Below are positions 11,545-20,930 of a stretch of DNA of 64,000 bases, one piece after another; positions within the stretch are counted from its first letter, which is position 1; each line of letters starts with the position of its first letter. This DNA is from Pomphorhynchus laevis (taxonomy: Eukaryota; Acanthocephala; Palaeacanthocephala; Echinorhynchida; Pomphorhynchidae), in the NCBI GenBank assembly GCA_012934845.2, contig WNNJ02001631.1, forward strand, positions 62,001-126,000, read 5' to 3'. Under the pieces are notes generated by a model. The model was not told the DNA's origin, made no database searches, and saw only the letters and a program-made list of their open reading frames with translations. A program made the translations under genes and the position numbers.

Positions 11545-11950
11545 TTATAACTCTTCAGCTAACAATTTTTATTGACAATAAGAGGCAATTCGTATTGGAA
11601 TAAAGAGTCACTAGATAATTAAATCCAATAAGAGGAAATACACTATTGCCTTTTATTGTGCCCGCTGCTAAGTTGGGTCGAGGAATATTAGCGGAAACTT
11701 GATAATATAGCAATTCCTCTTTACGAAATATAATCCTGTTATGATAAACGTATGTTATTTGTTAGTTAACGCATAAAAATTCAATTTTATTTTAAATTTA
11801 ATTTTAAAATTAAACTTGATATAAATATAAATAATATTAAATCTCATATAATCATTTATTATTGATAATTATTTATTTATTAATTTATATGACAAATATA
11901 TTACAAATTTATATTTTTAACTACGTAGACTCAGTTAGCTGATCTGAATT
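11545..11950 (+). mobile_element. Solo PLE 3' tail
   Basis: A diverged copy of the 3' region of the dominant PLE family without any RT. It has the structured module (11630-11722), then the A+T-rich stretch with a hairpin near the string TTAGTTAACGCATAAAAATT, and ends in the family's terminal string TACGTAGACTCAGTTAGCTG (11925 onward). It lies tail to tail with the minus-strand PLE that begins at 12095, only about 150 bp away. Confidence 0.75.
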
Positions 11951-12227
11951 GTTTCCCATAATGCATAATTTAACTTCGAAATTATTTAACTTCGAATAAA
12001 TTAAGAAAATTTCGACCATATTAATAAATTAATATGTTAATGGTCGAAAATGTTAATGGATGGATAGTAAATAATTTACTCTGCCTTAGACCAAGATAAA
12101 TCAGCTAACTGAGTCTACGTATTGTTATATAATTATAAAATAAACAAAACATTATAATGCTAAATCAAAATTTAATAAATAATAAAATTAATAATTGTTT
12201 TTAGATTTTCTATAATTTAAATCAAGT

Positions 12228-12258
<31 letters not shown>

Positions 12259-12330
12259 ATTTAAAATAAACGTCATTTTTATGAATTGACTAATAAATAA
12301 CAGACGTTGTATCAGAATAAGAATTAGAAG

Positions 12331-12430
12331 TCATCAGGAGGAACTGCTATGCTATCAGGTTTCGGCCCCTAACTCCTCTACCCAACATAGCAGCGGGGCC
12401 AAATACATGCTAATGATGTATTTCCTCTGA
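12331..12430 (-). other. Pseudoknot-capable RNA module of PLE 3' region (reference copy)
   Basis: In RT sense: GAGGAA; an AAATACAT/ATGTATTT hairpin; GGCCCC; GCTGCTATG; a 16-nt loop; GGGGCC; GAAACCTGATAG; CATAGCAG; TTCCTCCTGATGA. GGCCCC pairs with GGGGCC and CTGCTATG with CATAGCAG. The two helices interleave, so they form a pseudoknot. The outer stem is TCAGAGGAA with TTCCTCCTGA. The function is unknown. Strand order resembles HDV-like ribozymes, but no convincing P3 helix or catalytic junction is seen. Confidence 0.65.
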
Positions 12431-12467
12431 AATAACTATCTAGTATCTTATTCTAATGCAAAGTATA

Positions 12468-12998
12468 TTATTTATTATCCATCCATAAAAATTTGCCACT
12501 TAAGAGTTTAAATTTATTCTTTATATTATTGTGTTGATTTATATATTTTACTATTTTCTGCTTGATGTTATTTTTATAGTAACCTAGTTTAAAATATGTA
12601 TCTATTAAATTATTTAAATGATTTTGAAGAAAGCCAATATCATTACATATTGTTGCAATTCTTAAAATTTCATTATTTAATGTATTATATTTTATATTAT
12701 ATGGTATGCATGAATGCTCATGCAAAAATATGTTTCTTGTAAATTTAAATATGTCATCTTTACGATATAAATTAATAGTAGTTTTAGTTAATGTTAATTT
12801 AATGTTCATATCTAGATATACACCTTCTTTATCATTAATATTGGTTTTGTTAAGAATAAGGCTTTCTGGATAAATGTGCTCACTAATTGAATAAAAATTA
12901 TTAGAATTAAATACACATATATCATCAATGAATCGAAACATGTATTTCATATACTTATATTGTTTAGATTTAGTTTTTACAGTTATGAACAAATTCAT
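12468..12998 (-). pseudogene. PLE reverse transcriptase, C-terminal part
   Basis: 176 residues from MKYMFRFIDDICVFN (second catalytic motif, here FIDD) through YLDMNIKLTLTKT, FLHEHSCIPYNIKYN and ICNDIGFLQNHLNN to a natural end, KFKLLSGKF plus a few residues. There is no GIY-YIG domain after this, and the 3' untranslated region starts at once. Every copy in this window that reaches this point ends the same way, so the lack of a C-terminal endonuclease belongs to the family and is not a local truncation. Confidence 0.88.
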
Positions 12999-13650
12999 AT
13001 ACTATAAAGCTTAAAAACAAGTCAGCTATAATTGGGCAACTATTACCACCTATTGGAACACCTTTTACTTGTCTAAATATAGATGTCCTTACTTTTAAAT
13101 AATTTTGATTTATCAAAATATTTAAGGATATTATTAATTCAATTTTATCCATATATTTATATTTATTTGATGGTTTAATTTTTGTTAGATAGGCGTTATA
13201 ATTATTATAACATATATATGTATATCTTTTTCCGAATATAAGGTTAATTAATTTTACTAACGCTTCTTTAATATCTACTAAATCTAGATTTGTATAAAGC
13301 GTACTAAAATCGTATGTATTTATATTTTGAAAATTTATTCCTTTTGTCTGTTCTAAAAATTCTTTTGTAGAATTAATACTGAAATAGTGTTTTATACCAG
13401 TATTAATTTCGATTACCTTGCAATATTTTTTAAAATGTGCTTTAATTACTTTAAGTATTTTATTCATATAGACAGAAAGTGGTTTTAATGTACATTTAAA
13501 CGCACTACATATGAACCTAGGTTTTATTGGATTTTTATGTAATTTTGGATTCCAATATAATATAGGTATAGTTTTATTATCTAATTCAACCTTTATACCC
13601 TTTTTATCCATTATAGAACAGTGACTTGTAATAATTGTTTCTAAACTCAA
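12970..13650 (-). pseudogene. PLE reverse transcriptase, core part
   Basis: 226 residues in the order expected of Naiad-like PLE RTs: TIPILYWNPKLHKNP, FKCTLKPLSVYMNKILK, NTYDFSTLYTN (first catalytic Asp), IFRQVKGVPIGGNS and IIADLFLSF. It lacks the N-terminal CxC-containing region. PLE reverse transcriptases are distant relatives of telomerase and copy element RNA at a target DNA end. The remaining domain lies in the next entry. Confidence 0.88.
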
Positions 13651-14380
13651 CTCATGATGTCAACAAATGATGTGATCACAGCAGTAATGCCACATCATCC
13701 GATAATTGACAATCTTCAACGCGATGTCTTTAAAGCAGCACGTTTGATATGGTCAACTAGTCAACCGCCAAAACTAAGAGTGTGGTATTCACTAGGAAAA
13801 AATATAAGTGACATTTTAAAAAATTCACGCAAACAATATAACGTTGGCTGTAAACCTTGTTGTGACAAACGATGCAAAACTTGCCAGGTTTTAGAAGAAG
13901 CGCGGACGATTACAAGCAGCGTAACTAGTGGCTACATAAATTTACAATCTGATGCTAATTGTAAGACCCCAAACATAACGTATGTCGGCACATGCCAAAT
14001 ATGCAATAAACAATATGTGGGGCAAAGTAGTATGGGTATGGCGCGGAGACTTAACTTTCGACAATCACAGTACAGAACAGGCAATTCAGCTGATGGTGCT
14101 TTACGTCATGCAATTGAACACGGTGTGAGCGAATGTTTCCGTTATTGTATCGTACACGCCAACGTAATTGATAAAAACGTCCGACTTCGTCTAGAGAATG
14201 AGTTAATCGGTAGATTACATACGGAGACGCACGATGGGTGCAACCCTGAGCATCCGTTTGTCGAACCAGGAGTTACGTGATGATTATTTTAGATTTTGTT
14301 CGACGCATTGTTCTAATTGTTGTGTGTTTTTTGTTTTAGATTGATAAAGGCCGCTTGGCCGAAACGTCTTGAATCTCATT
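13651..14380 (+). mobile_element. 5'-truncated PLE of a second type with C-terminal GIY-YIG
   Basis: Only the last part of a canonical PLE remains: the linker, the GIY-YIG endonuclease and a short 3' region. The 3' region holds TTGATAAAGGCCGCTTGGCC followed by GAAACGTC (14341-14368), which has the layout of a degenerate hammerhead core: a CUGAUGA-like string, a short GGCC/GGCC stem, then GAAAC. Hammerhead motifs are known from PLEs. The protein wording differs from the dominant family, so this is a separate lineage. Confidence 0.75.
13654..14280 (+). CDS. GIY-YIG endonuclease domain of a Penelope-like element
   Basis: 208 uninterrupted residues. A Cys cluster (CKPCCDKRCKTC, about residues 69-80) is followed by NITYVGTCQICNKQYVGQS (about 109-127), the GIY and YIG strands with the PLE-specific Cys pair between them. 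RRLNFRQSQYRTG supplies the catalytic Arg and RLRLENELIGRL the catalytic Glu. The end, CNPEHPF, is near the usual PLE C-terminus. The endonuclease nicks DNA for target-primed reverse transcription. The RT that should precede it is missing; the sequence upstream is the minus-strand PLE of the other family. ATG 13654 lies at the junction and is not the native start. Confidence 0.8.
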   Translation: MMSTNDVITAVMPHHPIIDNLQRDVFKAARLIWSTSQPPKLRVWYSLGKNISDILKNSRKQYNVGCKPCCDKRCKTCQVLEEARTITSSVTSGYINLQSDANCKTPNITYVGTCQICNKQYVGQSSMGMARRLNFRQSQYRTGNSADGALRHAIEHGVSECFRYCIVHANVIDKNVRLRLENELIGRLHTETHDGCNPEHPFVEPGVT

Positions 14381-14469
14381 TTGTGCAATTTTCCTGTTTT
14401 TATTATTTCTGAAGAAAATATATGGCCGAATCACATTGTGATCCAGGATCGCGATCGCTACGGTATTTA

Positions 14470-14470
<1 letters not shown>

Positions 14471-14546
<76 letters not shown>
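14471..14546. repeat. (TA)n microsatellite
   Basis: About 37 uninterrupted TA dinucleotides directly downstream of the GIY-YIG PLE tail. Such arrays can extrude cruciforms and are a common assembly weak point, so the length may be unreliable. Confidence 0.95.
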
Positions 14547-14548
<2 letters not shown>

Positions 14549-14752
14549 TCAGCTATAATTGGGCTAGTTATTGTCTCCCATTAGAACACATGCGCAGTCA
14601 TTGCTTCAAATTAAATCAACGTTAATATGGAAGATGTTACCTTCAATTTGAAAAACTACCGTTTTTCCTAGTGAGTACTTTTATCAAACAAATCATATAT
14701 ATGTTGTTTCCTAATTTTAAGTTGATGTACCTTTGCAGGCATTGCTACCATT

Positions 14753-15047
14753 GAAATTTCTATGACTATTTTTTATTCTCACGCTGCTTTAATCCTATCT
14801 ACATGCCAACATCATTACGCTACATTTCAGTATTAGTGGACCTCATCAGCTACTAATCCAATACCTACGTTTATCTATAAGCCAACATCAGTATGTTACA
14901 TTTCAATATTGGTGGCCTTCAGCTACTATTCCAATACCTTCGTAAATAAAACGTAGATATTGGATCAGTTGCCGATGAGGTCCATAGATGATGCTTATAG
15001 ATATGATTAAAGCAACGTGCAGGATAAAAAATAGTCATCAAAATTTC
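14753..15047. repeat. Foldback element with CTGATGAG hairpins
   Basis: Arms of about 49 nt (14753-14801 and 14998-15047) are inverted copies of one another. Between them lie two minus-oriented and one plus-oriented copies of a small module whose hallmark is GCTGATGAGGTCCA (minus strand, 14836-14851), each near TGAAATGTA. The same hallmark occurs at 19.7 and 48.6 kb. The long palindrome with internal copies suggests a non-autonomous element duplicated in inverted orientation. Confidence 0.6.
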
Positions 15048-15070
15048 AATATTGAAGTAATATTAAATAC

Positions 15071-15285
15071 TGATAGTTTTACTGGAATAGAAAATAATAA
15101 ACCCTATAATTAAAAATCAATCAATATTTCGATAACTCCTGCTATCATCAAAAAATTGCAAAAGATTACAAAATTTTTTTATTTAAGCATTGTATTGTGA
15201 TTTTGAGGTTGATAGCAGGAACTATTGAAATATTGAATTTTTATAAATAAAGGTAAATTATTTTCTTTGTTCCAGTAAAACTATC
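15071..15285. repeat. Foldback (MITE-like) element, about 215 bp
   Basis: Left arm 15071-15150 and right arm 15201-15285 are imperfect inverted copies (TGATAGTTTTACTGGAA at one end, TTCCAGTAAAACTATC at the other). The minus strand of the left arm contains GATA-loop-TATC followed by GAAATATTG, the same stem-plus-GAAA layout as the motif at 44840-44870. No coding capacity. Confidence 0.6.
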
Positions 15286-15963
15286 TAATCGAAAATGGAA
15301 GAATATTAGGGGTTTAGTGTTTATTATTAAATACTGAAATATTGTAAGCCTTTGATTTTCTAACAAGAACTTTTTTGGTGTCCTTCAGTTGAAACAAAAA
15401 CTGGATTTGAAAAAATTTTAATTAGATTATTTTTCGATTATTTAAAAAATTATTCTTTTGTAAAATGAACAAATGTTATTCTAAAAAGAGTGATAATTTT
15501 CTCTGTCAAATCTTAATAGATGCATATAAGAGATTATACTTGTAAATCTTAAGATTTGAGATTTTAAATATATATATAGATTATAAATAAAATATATAAA
15601 TTTTGTAAAATTTATAAAATTTATTAATTATTTATCAATTTATTTTATTTTATTCGTAGATATATATCTACTAATTATGTCATATTGAAATAATATTTGG
15701 TTTAATGAATTTACGAAGATATGTTTAAATGCGGCCAACCATCACAAACTATCATCCAACTATCACAAAATTGCTTAATTTTAAAATATTTTTAATTAAA
15801 AGATGTTAAAATTCAACAGGTTTGCTATTTCTTGTAATGTGAGTTGATGCATTTCACATAAATATAACGAGAAAGTAAATAATTTTTTTAAATAATGACT
15901 TTAGGTAGTTGTTTTCATTCGATGTGATATAACAAATTAATTCTTTACTTCAGAAAATTACAA

Positions 15964-16007
15964 TTAGCATCTTCAGAAAATTATTTGTAATTTTCTGAAG
16001 ATGCTAA
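15964..16007. repeat. Palindrome of a dispersed GATGCTAACAG repeat
   Basis: TTAGCATCTTCAGAAAATTA and its reverse complement form a hairpin with a 4-nt loop. The right half continues as GAAGATGCTAACAGAAGTT, a string that recurs at 39482-39505 and, changed, at 44405-44430 and 44530-44560. It is a small dispersed repeat family of unknown type. Confidence 0.55.
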
Positions 16008-16322
16008 CAGAAGTTAGCGAAATATCAAAAATAATTTCTTCTTTCCTTTGATTCAGCTCCAATAATTATTAAAAAAATATATTATTAATAGATAAAGTTT
16101 TAATATATGATATTGTTATTGAACGTTATATTTATTAAATATAAATTATTATTTATAATATAATAAAACTCATATTTGTCAAAGCTATAAGGGATTCAGA
16201 ATTTAGGCAACAGCAAATTTAGCATCTCAAAAAAATACTTTTAATTAAAGCTGAGAGCTCGCCCGTTTTTGATAATAATACTCTTATATATGAGTTTTGA
16301 TACATTAGAAAAAAGAACTTAC

Positions 16323-16611
16323 AAGAATTCCTCGATCTAAAATATATTGGATTGATTTTTGAGTAATCATCGTCGTAGTCTAAAAGTTCTTGGTCAACAT
16401 TATTCAGTATGACCTTGTAATGTGGTACAGTTACTATATCCATCACTCCTACGAGAAACGCTACAGTGATAATTATAAACATCATGCTTTTAGGTATGTT
16501 TGTGAATTTTGAAATTCGGACTTCAAAGTATGAGTTTATCTCATAGTATCTTCTAAATTTATATCTTTTCAAATTTAGTCTACTAGTATTTTTCATAGCT
16601 TTGACTCGCAT
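16323..16611 (-). CDS. Candidate first exon of a small membrane protein
   Basis: 96 codons from ATG 16611 to a strong donor (GTAAGT at 16322). The first 40 residues are Arg/Lys-rich (RLNLKRYKFRRYY). A hydrophobic span follows (MMFIIITVAFLVGVMDIV, residues 43-60) and then an acidic stretch (ELLDYDDDYS). A possible second exon after CTCTCAG at about 16253-16259 would add nine residues (LIKSIFLRC) after a 72-nt intron, giving a protein of about 105 residues. Basic N-terminus plus one membrane span fits a small mitochondrial or ER protein, but I recognise no family. It could be chance in A+T-rich DNA. Confidence 0.3.
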
Positions 16612-17629
16612 TTATCCGAATACATTCGAGTAGTAGCTTAACTATAATTAACCTCTCAAAAAATTCAGTCGGTGCAATTTATTATAACCATTTGGACTAA
16701 CTATGCAAAGCAACTATTTGGAGATTTTGCTTGATTTCTTTATTATCTTTGTTTTATTCACAAAACAGATAATTTGTAATATAATAAAATTAGCTAATTT
16801 TATTTTAAAACTTAACCATGAAATTAAAACACGATCACTTTACTTTATCTTTGAAATTTGATTTACTTAATAATGTATTTCAATGGATTTAGCCAACCGC
16901 AGAACGACAAATCGGAAACGTATTACGGTAATTGTAGTCGTCTTGGTTATTAATGTAGCTTTTACAAGACAATCAAAAGCTGACTTTAAACGTTTTGTTT
17001 TAAATGTTATGTTATGCGACATAACTTTAATGTTACTAACGAACTTACAAACTTTTTTGCTTCTTTATTACACAAATAAAGTAGGAAAATATTATAATTC
17101 GTAATGTTTAGCAAGTGATACTATTCAGGAAACAGTAAAGTTAGTAACATGATATGGAAACAACAAATTATAGTATAACAAATTTCAGGTTATTTAATTA
17201 ATCCATTGACTTTAAAAGTGCTCAAATTAATTTTAAATTACAATTAAATAACCCGATACTATTTAACCGGTCCTTAAATTGCATTTTTCAAAATTATTAT
17301 ATAATTTATACATATTTTATAATGATATAATTAATATCTATCTTGTAATGCTAAATAAAAATTAAAAAATTAAATAATAAAATTTTGTATAATTTATATA
17401 AAGTCAAAATATCACGTAATCGAATAATAATATTATTATTAGATATAATATTATTATATCTAATATAATAATTTTGATATTAATAATATCAAAATTAGAT
17501 ATTATTATCTAATATATTAGATATTTTGATATCTAATAATATTAGATATCAAAACTATATAAATGTAGAAATAACTGTATTTGTAAATAATTGTAATAAT
17601 GGAAATTATTATATCATTTATTAAAAAAC
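16612..17629. other. No supported gene
   Basis: A 73-codon plus-strand frame (16883-17104) starts with a basic peptide and has two hydrophobic runs, but shows no family match and no clear splice sites. From 17380 to 17600 there are short palindromic TAATATTAT/ATATCTAA runs. Confidence 0.35.
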
Positions 17630-18747
17630 ACTATTTCAGTATTAATTTTCAGTATTATTTTCAGTATTAAATCATTAATTCTAATGATTTAAATGTAAAT
17701 CCAGCATATGAACGTAGTGAGTTGAGGTTAGAATCAATTATTACAAGTCACTGTTCTATAATGGATAAAAAGGGTATAAAGGTTGAATTAGATAATAAAA
17801 CTATACCTATATTATATTGGAATCCAAAATTACATAAAAATCCAATAAAACCTAGGTTCATATGTAGTGCGTTTAAATGTACATTAAAACCACTTTCTGT
17901 CTATATGAATAAAATACTTAAAGTAATTAAAGCACATTTTAAAAAATATTGCAAGGTAATCGAAATTAATACTGGTATAAAACACTATTTCAGTATTAAT
18001 TCTACAAAAGAATTTTTAGAACAGACAAAAGGAATAAATTTTCAAAATATAAATACGTACGATTTTAGTACGCTTTATACAAATATAGATTTAGAAGATA
18101 CTAAAGAAGCATTAGAATAATTAATTAATCTTATATTCAGAAAAAGATATACATATATATGTTATAATAATTATAACGCCTATCTAACAAAAATTAAACC
18201 AAATAAATATAAATATATGGATAAAATTGAATTAATAGAATCCTTAAATATTTTGATAAATCAAAATTATTTAAAAGTAGGGACATCTATATTTAGACAA
18301 GTAAAAGGTGTTCCAATGGGTGGTAATAGTAGCCCAATTATAGCTGACTTGTTTTTAAGCTTTATAGAATATGAATTTGTTCATAACTGTGTAAAAACTA
18401 AATCTAAACAATATAAATATATGAAATATATGTTTCGATTCATTGTATTTAATTCTAATAATTTTTATTTAATTAGTGAACAAATTTATCCAGAAAGCCT
18501 TATTCTTAACAAAACCAATATTAATGATAAAGACGGTATATATCTAGATATGAACATTAAATTAACATTAACTAAAACTACTTTTAATTTATACCGTAAA
18601 GATGACATATTTAAATTTACAAGAAACATATTTTTGCATGAGCATTCATGCATACCATATAATATAAAATATAATACATTAAATAATGAAATTTTAAGAA
18701 TTGCAACAATATGTAATGATATTGGCTTTCTTCAAAATCATAAAATG
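17630..18747 (+). mobile_element. PLE copy, RT part (first of a partial tandem)
   Basis: Plus-strand RT of the dominant family, in frames at 17722-18120 and 18217-18753. It contains PILYWNPKLHKNPIKPRF, DFSTLYTNIDL, FRQVKGVPMGGNSSP and FLHEHSCIPYNIKYN. The region of the second catalytic motif is damaged, and there are few other breaks. It stops inside the protein at about 18747 and is followed without spacer by an earlier part of a second copy. Confidence 0.88.
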
Positions 18748-19456
18748 AAATGAAAATAACAAACAATTACAAAAGAAAAGATAAAATTAATAAAGATATG
18801 TATACAGAACTTACTAAATTAAAGGATAACTATATAATAACAAATATTGATAAAGCTAGTAATAACTTTGTCTTCATATGCAAAAATCTTAATTATGATA
18901 TACTAATGAAAGAGGTTAATTCTAATGATTTAAATGTAAATCCAACATATGAACGTAGTGAGTTGAGTTTAGAAACAATTATTACAAGTCACTGTTCTAT
19001 AATGGATAAAAAGGGTATAAAGGTTGAATTAGATAATAAAACTATACCTATATTATATTGGAATCCAAAATTACATAAAAATCCAATAAAACCTAGGTTC
19101 ATATGTAGTGCGTTTAAATGTACATTAAAACCACTTTCTGTCTATATGAATAAAATACTTAAAGTAATTAAAGCACATTTTAAAAAATATTGCAAGGTAA
19201 TCGAAATTAATACTGGTATAAAACACTATTTCAGTATTAATTCTACAAAAGAATTTTTAGAACAGACAAAAGGAATAAATTTTCAAAATATAAATACATA
19301 CGATTTTAGTACGCTTTATACAAATCTAGATTTAGTAGATATTAAAGAAGCGTTAGTAAAATTAATTAATCTTATATTATTAATTGATTCTATATTTTTA
19401 AAATATTAAAACTATACCTATATTATATTGGAATCTAAAATTACATAAAAATCCAG
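18748..19456 (+). mobile_element. PLE copies, second and third partial units of the tandem
   Basis: A 219-codon frame (18750-19409) starts at the internal string KITNNYKRKDKINKDMY, passes DKASNNFVFICKN, PILYWNPKLHKNP and DFSTLYTNLDL, and ends abruptly. After about 30 bp a third scrap (19408-19456) repeats only the TIPILYWN segment. Units starting and ending at internal points, joined head to tail, fit template jumping by a PLE reverse transcriptase or later recombination. Confidence 0.85.
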
Positions 19457-19565
19457 AATAAGAATTAAAGGTCATCATGAGGTTTCGTCATCAAGTTTCG
19501 GCCGCTATTCCTCTACCCAACATAGCAGCTGGCCAAATACATGCTAATGATGTATTTCTTCTAAT
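19457..19565 (-). mobile_element. PLE 3' module in reverse orientation
   Basis: Directly after the plus-oriented RT scrap comes a minus-oriented PLE 3' module (AAGGTCATCATGAGG ... CAACATAGCAGC ... AAATACATGCTAATGATGTA). One arm of the interleaved helix pair is altered (GGCCGC/CTGGCC). The RT and its 3' module thus point in opposite directions here. Confidence 0.75.
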
Positions 19566-19613
19566 AAAATTTGATTTTCTAATATATCTTAATCTAACAA
19601 AATGCATATTTTT

Positions 19614-19934
19614 CTGGTTGTGGCACAATATTATCCTCACAGGTATTGTTCCAATTCTTGATACAGCAGGACGCTACTAATCGGTCTGGGTGGGTCTCAT
19701 CAGCTGCTGTCCCAGACCTACATTTCACGTTTCGACCCTTATTATCTGCTTTATCCGTACACTAATGCTGTTCGGATTTGAACTCAGGACATCTGTATCT
19801 TGATTCAACGCTACATCTACTTGGCTGGCTGCTCCAGTGGTGTAGATATACATTGTTGTATATTACTTTAGTAGCGTCCTGCTGTATCAAGAATAGGAAC
19901 AATACCTGTGAGGATAATATTGTGCCACAACCAG
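19614..19934. repeat. Foldback element with 66-nt arms and CTGATGAG core
   Basis: Arms 19614-19680 and 19869-19934 are almost perfect inverted copies (CTGGTTGTGGCACAATATTA ... reverse complement). Inside, on the minus strand, lies GGTCTGGGACAGCAGC, then CTGATGAGACCCACC, then CCAGACC. A GGTCTGGG/CCCAGACC stem therefore closes the CTGATGAG string, with GTCGAAACGTGAAA just 5' of it. The element at 48545-48665 has the same order of parts. Confidence 0.65.
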
Positions 19935-20147
19935 AAGAATTTCAGCTCACAGATGCATTCAAGTTAAATTAAAAATGCATATTGTTTATTATCCATTAAA
20001 TGTTTTCGCTTAATTGTTAAATTTTATCTTTAATAATATTTTGTTGATATATAATTCTACACTACAAGAAAAAGAAAAAAATCATCAAACTTGCTTGAAA
20101 TAAGCAGAAAATAATAATGTCTTATAAATAATACATCGTTTCAGTAT

Positions 20148-20207
20148 TTTATTATTGATCTGCGGACTTTTTTTACAAAGTCCACAGGTCAATAATAACT
20201 TGTCAGT
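20148..20207. repeat. Hairpin repeat (TTATTGA ... TCAATAA)
   Basis: TTATTGATCTGCGGACTTT and AAAGTCCACAGGTCAATAA form a near-perfect inverted repeat. The right arm recurs at 53452-53470 (ACAAAGTCCACAGGTCAATA). It looks like the remains of a short foldback element. Confidence 0.45.
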
Positions 20208-20828
20208 GGAACAAATCAAATCAGATAACTGAGTCTAATAATGATACTAAGAAATAAATTCTAATACTGCGTCTAATAATTGTTATATAATTTAAATCAA
20301 GCTAAAATAAAAAATTGAAATTTAAAATAAAAGTCATTCTTATAAATTGACTAATAAATAACAGACGTTGTATCAGAATAAGAATTAAAGGTCATCAGGA
20401 GGAACTGCTATGCTATCAGGTTTCGGCCCCTAACTCCTCTACCTATAGGATTTTATATAATTCACATTAAGTTTAAATTTTAAATTGAAATTAAAAATAA
20501 AATTCAATTTTTATGAATTGACTAATAAATAAAAGACGTTGCATCAAAATTAGGATTATAGGTAATCAGAAGGAACTGTAATGCTATAAGGCTTCGGCTC
20601 CTATTTCTCCAGCCAACAAACAGCAGCGCCAAACATGTGATAAAGTGTCAAGCAAATTTGTGTCAAGTATCTTATTATAATACAAAGTATATAATTTATT
20701 ATCCATCCATAAAAATTTTCCGCTAATGATTTTAAATTTATTTATTATTATTGTGTTGATTTATATATTTGACTAGTAAATAATTTACTAATTAATAACA
20801 GACGATGTATCAGAATAAAGATAAGAGG

Positions 20829-20930
20829 GCATCAGGAGGAACTGCTATGTTATCATGTTTAGTCCAATATTCCTTGACTCGACATAGCAGTGGGGCCAAA
20901 TACATGCTAATGACGCATTTCCTCTGATGA
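20829..20930 (-). other. PLE RNA module, subfamily copy
   Basis: The outer stem is longer than in the reference copy (CATCAG-AGGAA with TTCCT-C-CTGATG), and the CTGCTATGT/ACATAGCAG helix is intact. The partner of GGCCCC reads TTGGAC here, so the second helix is lost, as at 45852-45952. These two copies define a subfamily and argue against a strict need for that helix. Confidence 0.55.

Larger units (their letters stand above)
12095..13650 (-). mobile_element. PLE copy: RT C-terminal two-thirds plus complete 3' region
   Basis: Read on the minus strand, this copy starts at an internal point of the RT (13650), passes through the catalytic core and ends at the family terminus AGACTCAGTTAGCTGATT near 12095. 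The 3' region holds the structured module (12331-12430) and the conserved hairpin. It has few breaks and is one of the better copies. Its 5' end abuts the GIY-YIG coding sequence on the opposite strand at 13651. No endonuclease domain follows the RT. Confidence 0.9.

Noticed and set aside
16883-17104. 73-codon plus-strand frame with hydrophobic runs
   Set aside because: A+T-driven hydrophobicity, no recognisable family, no convincing splice sites.
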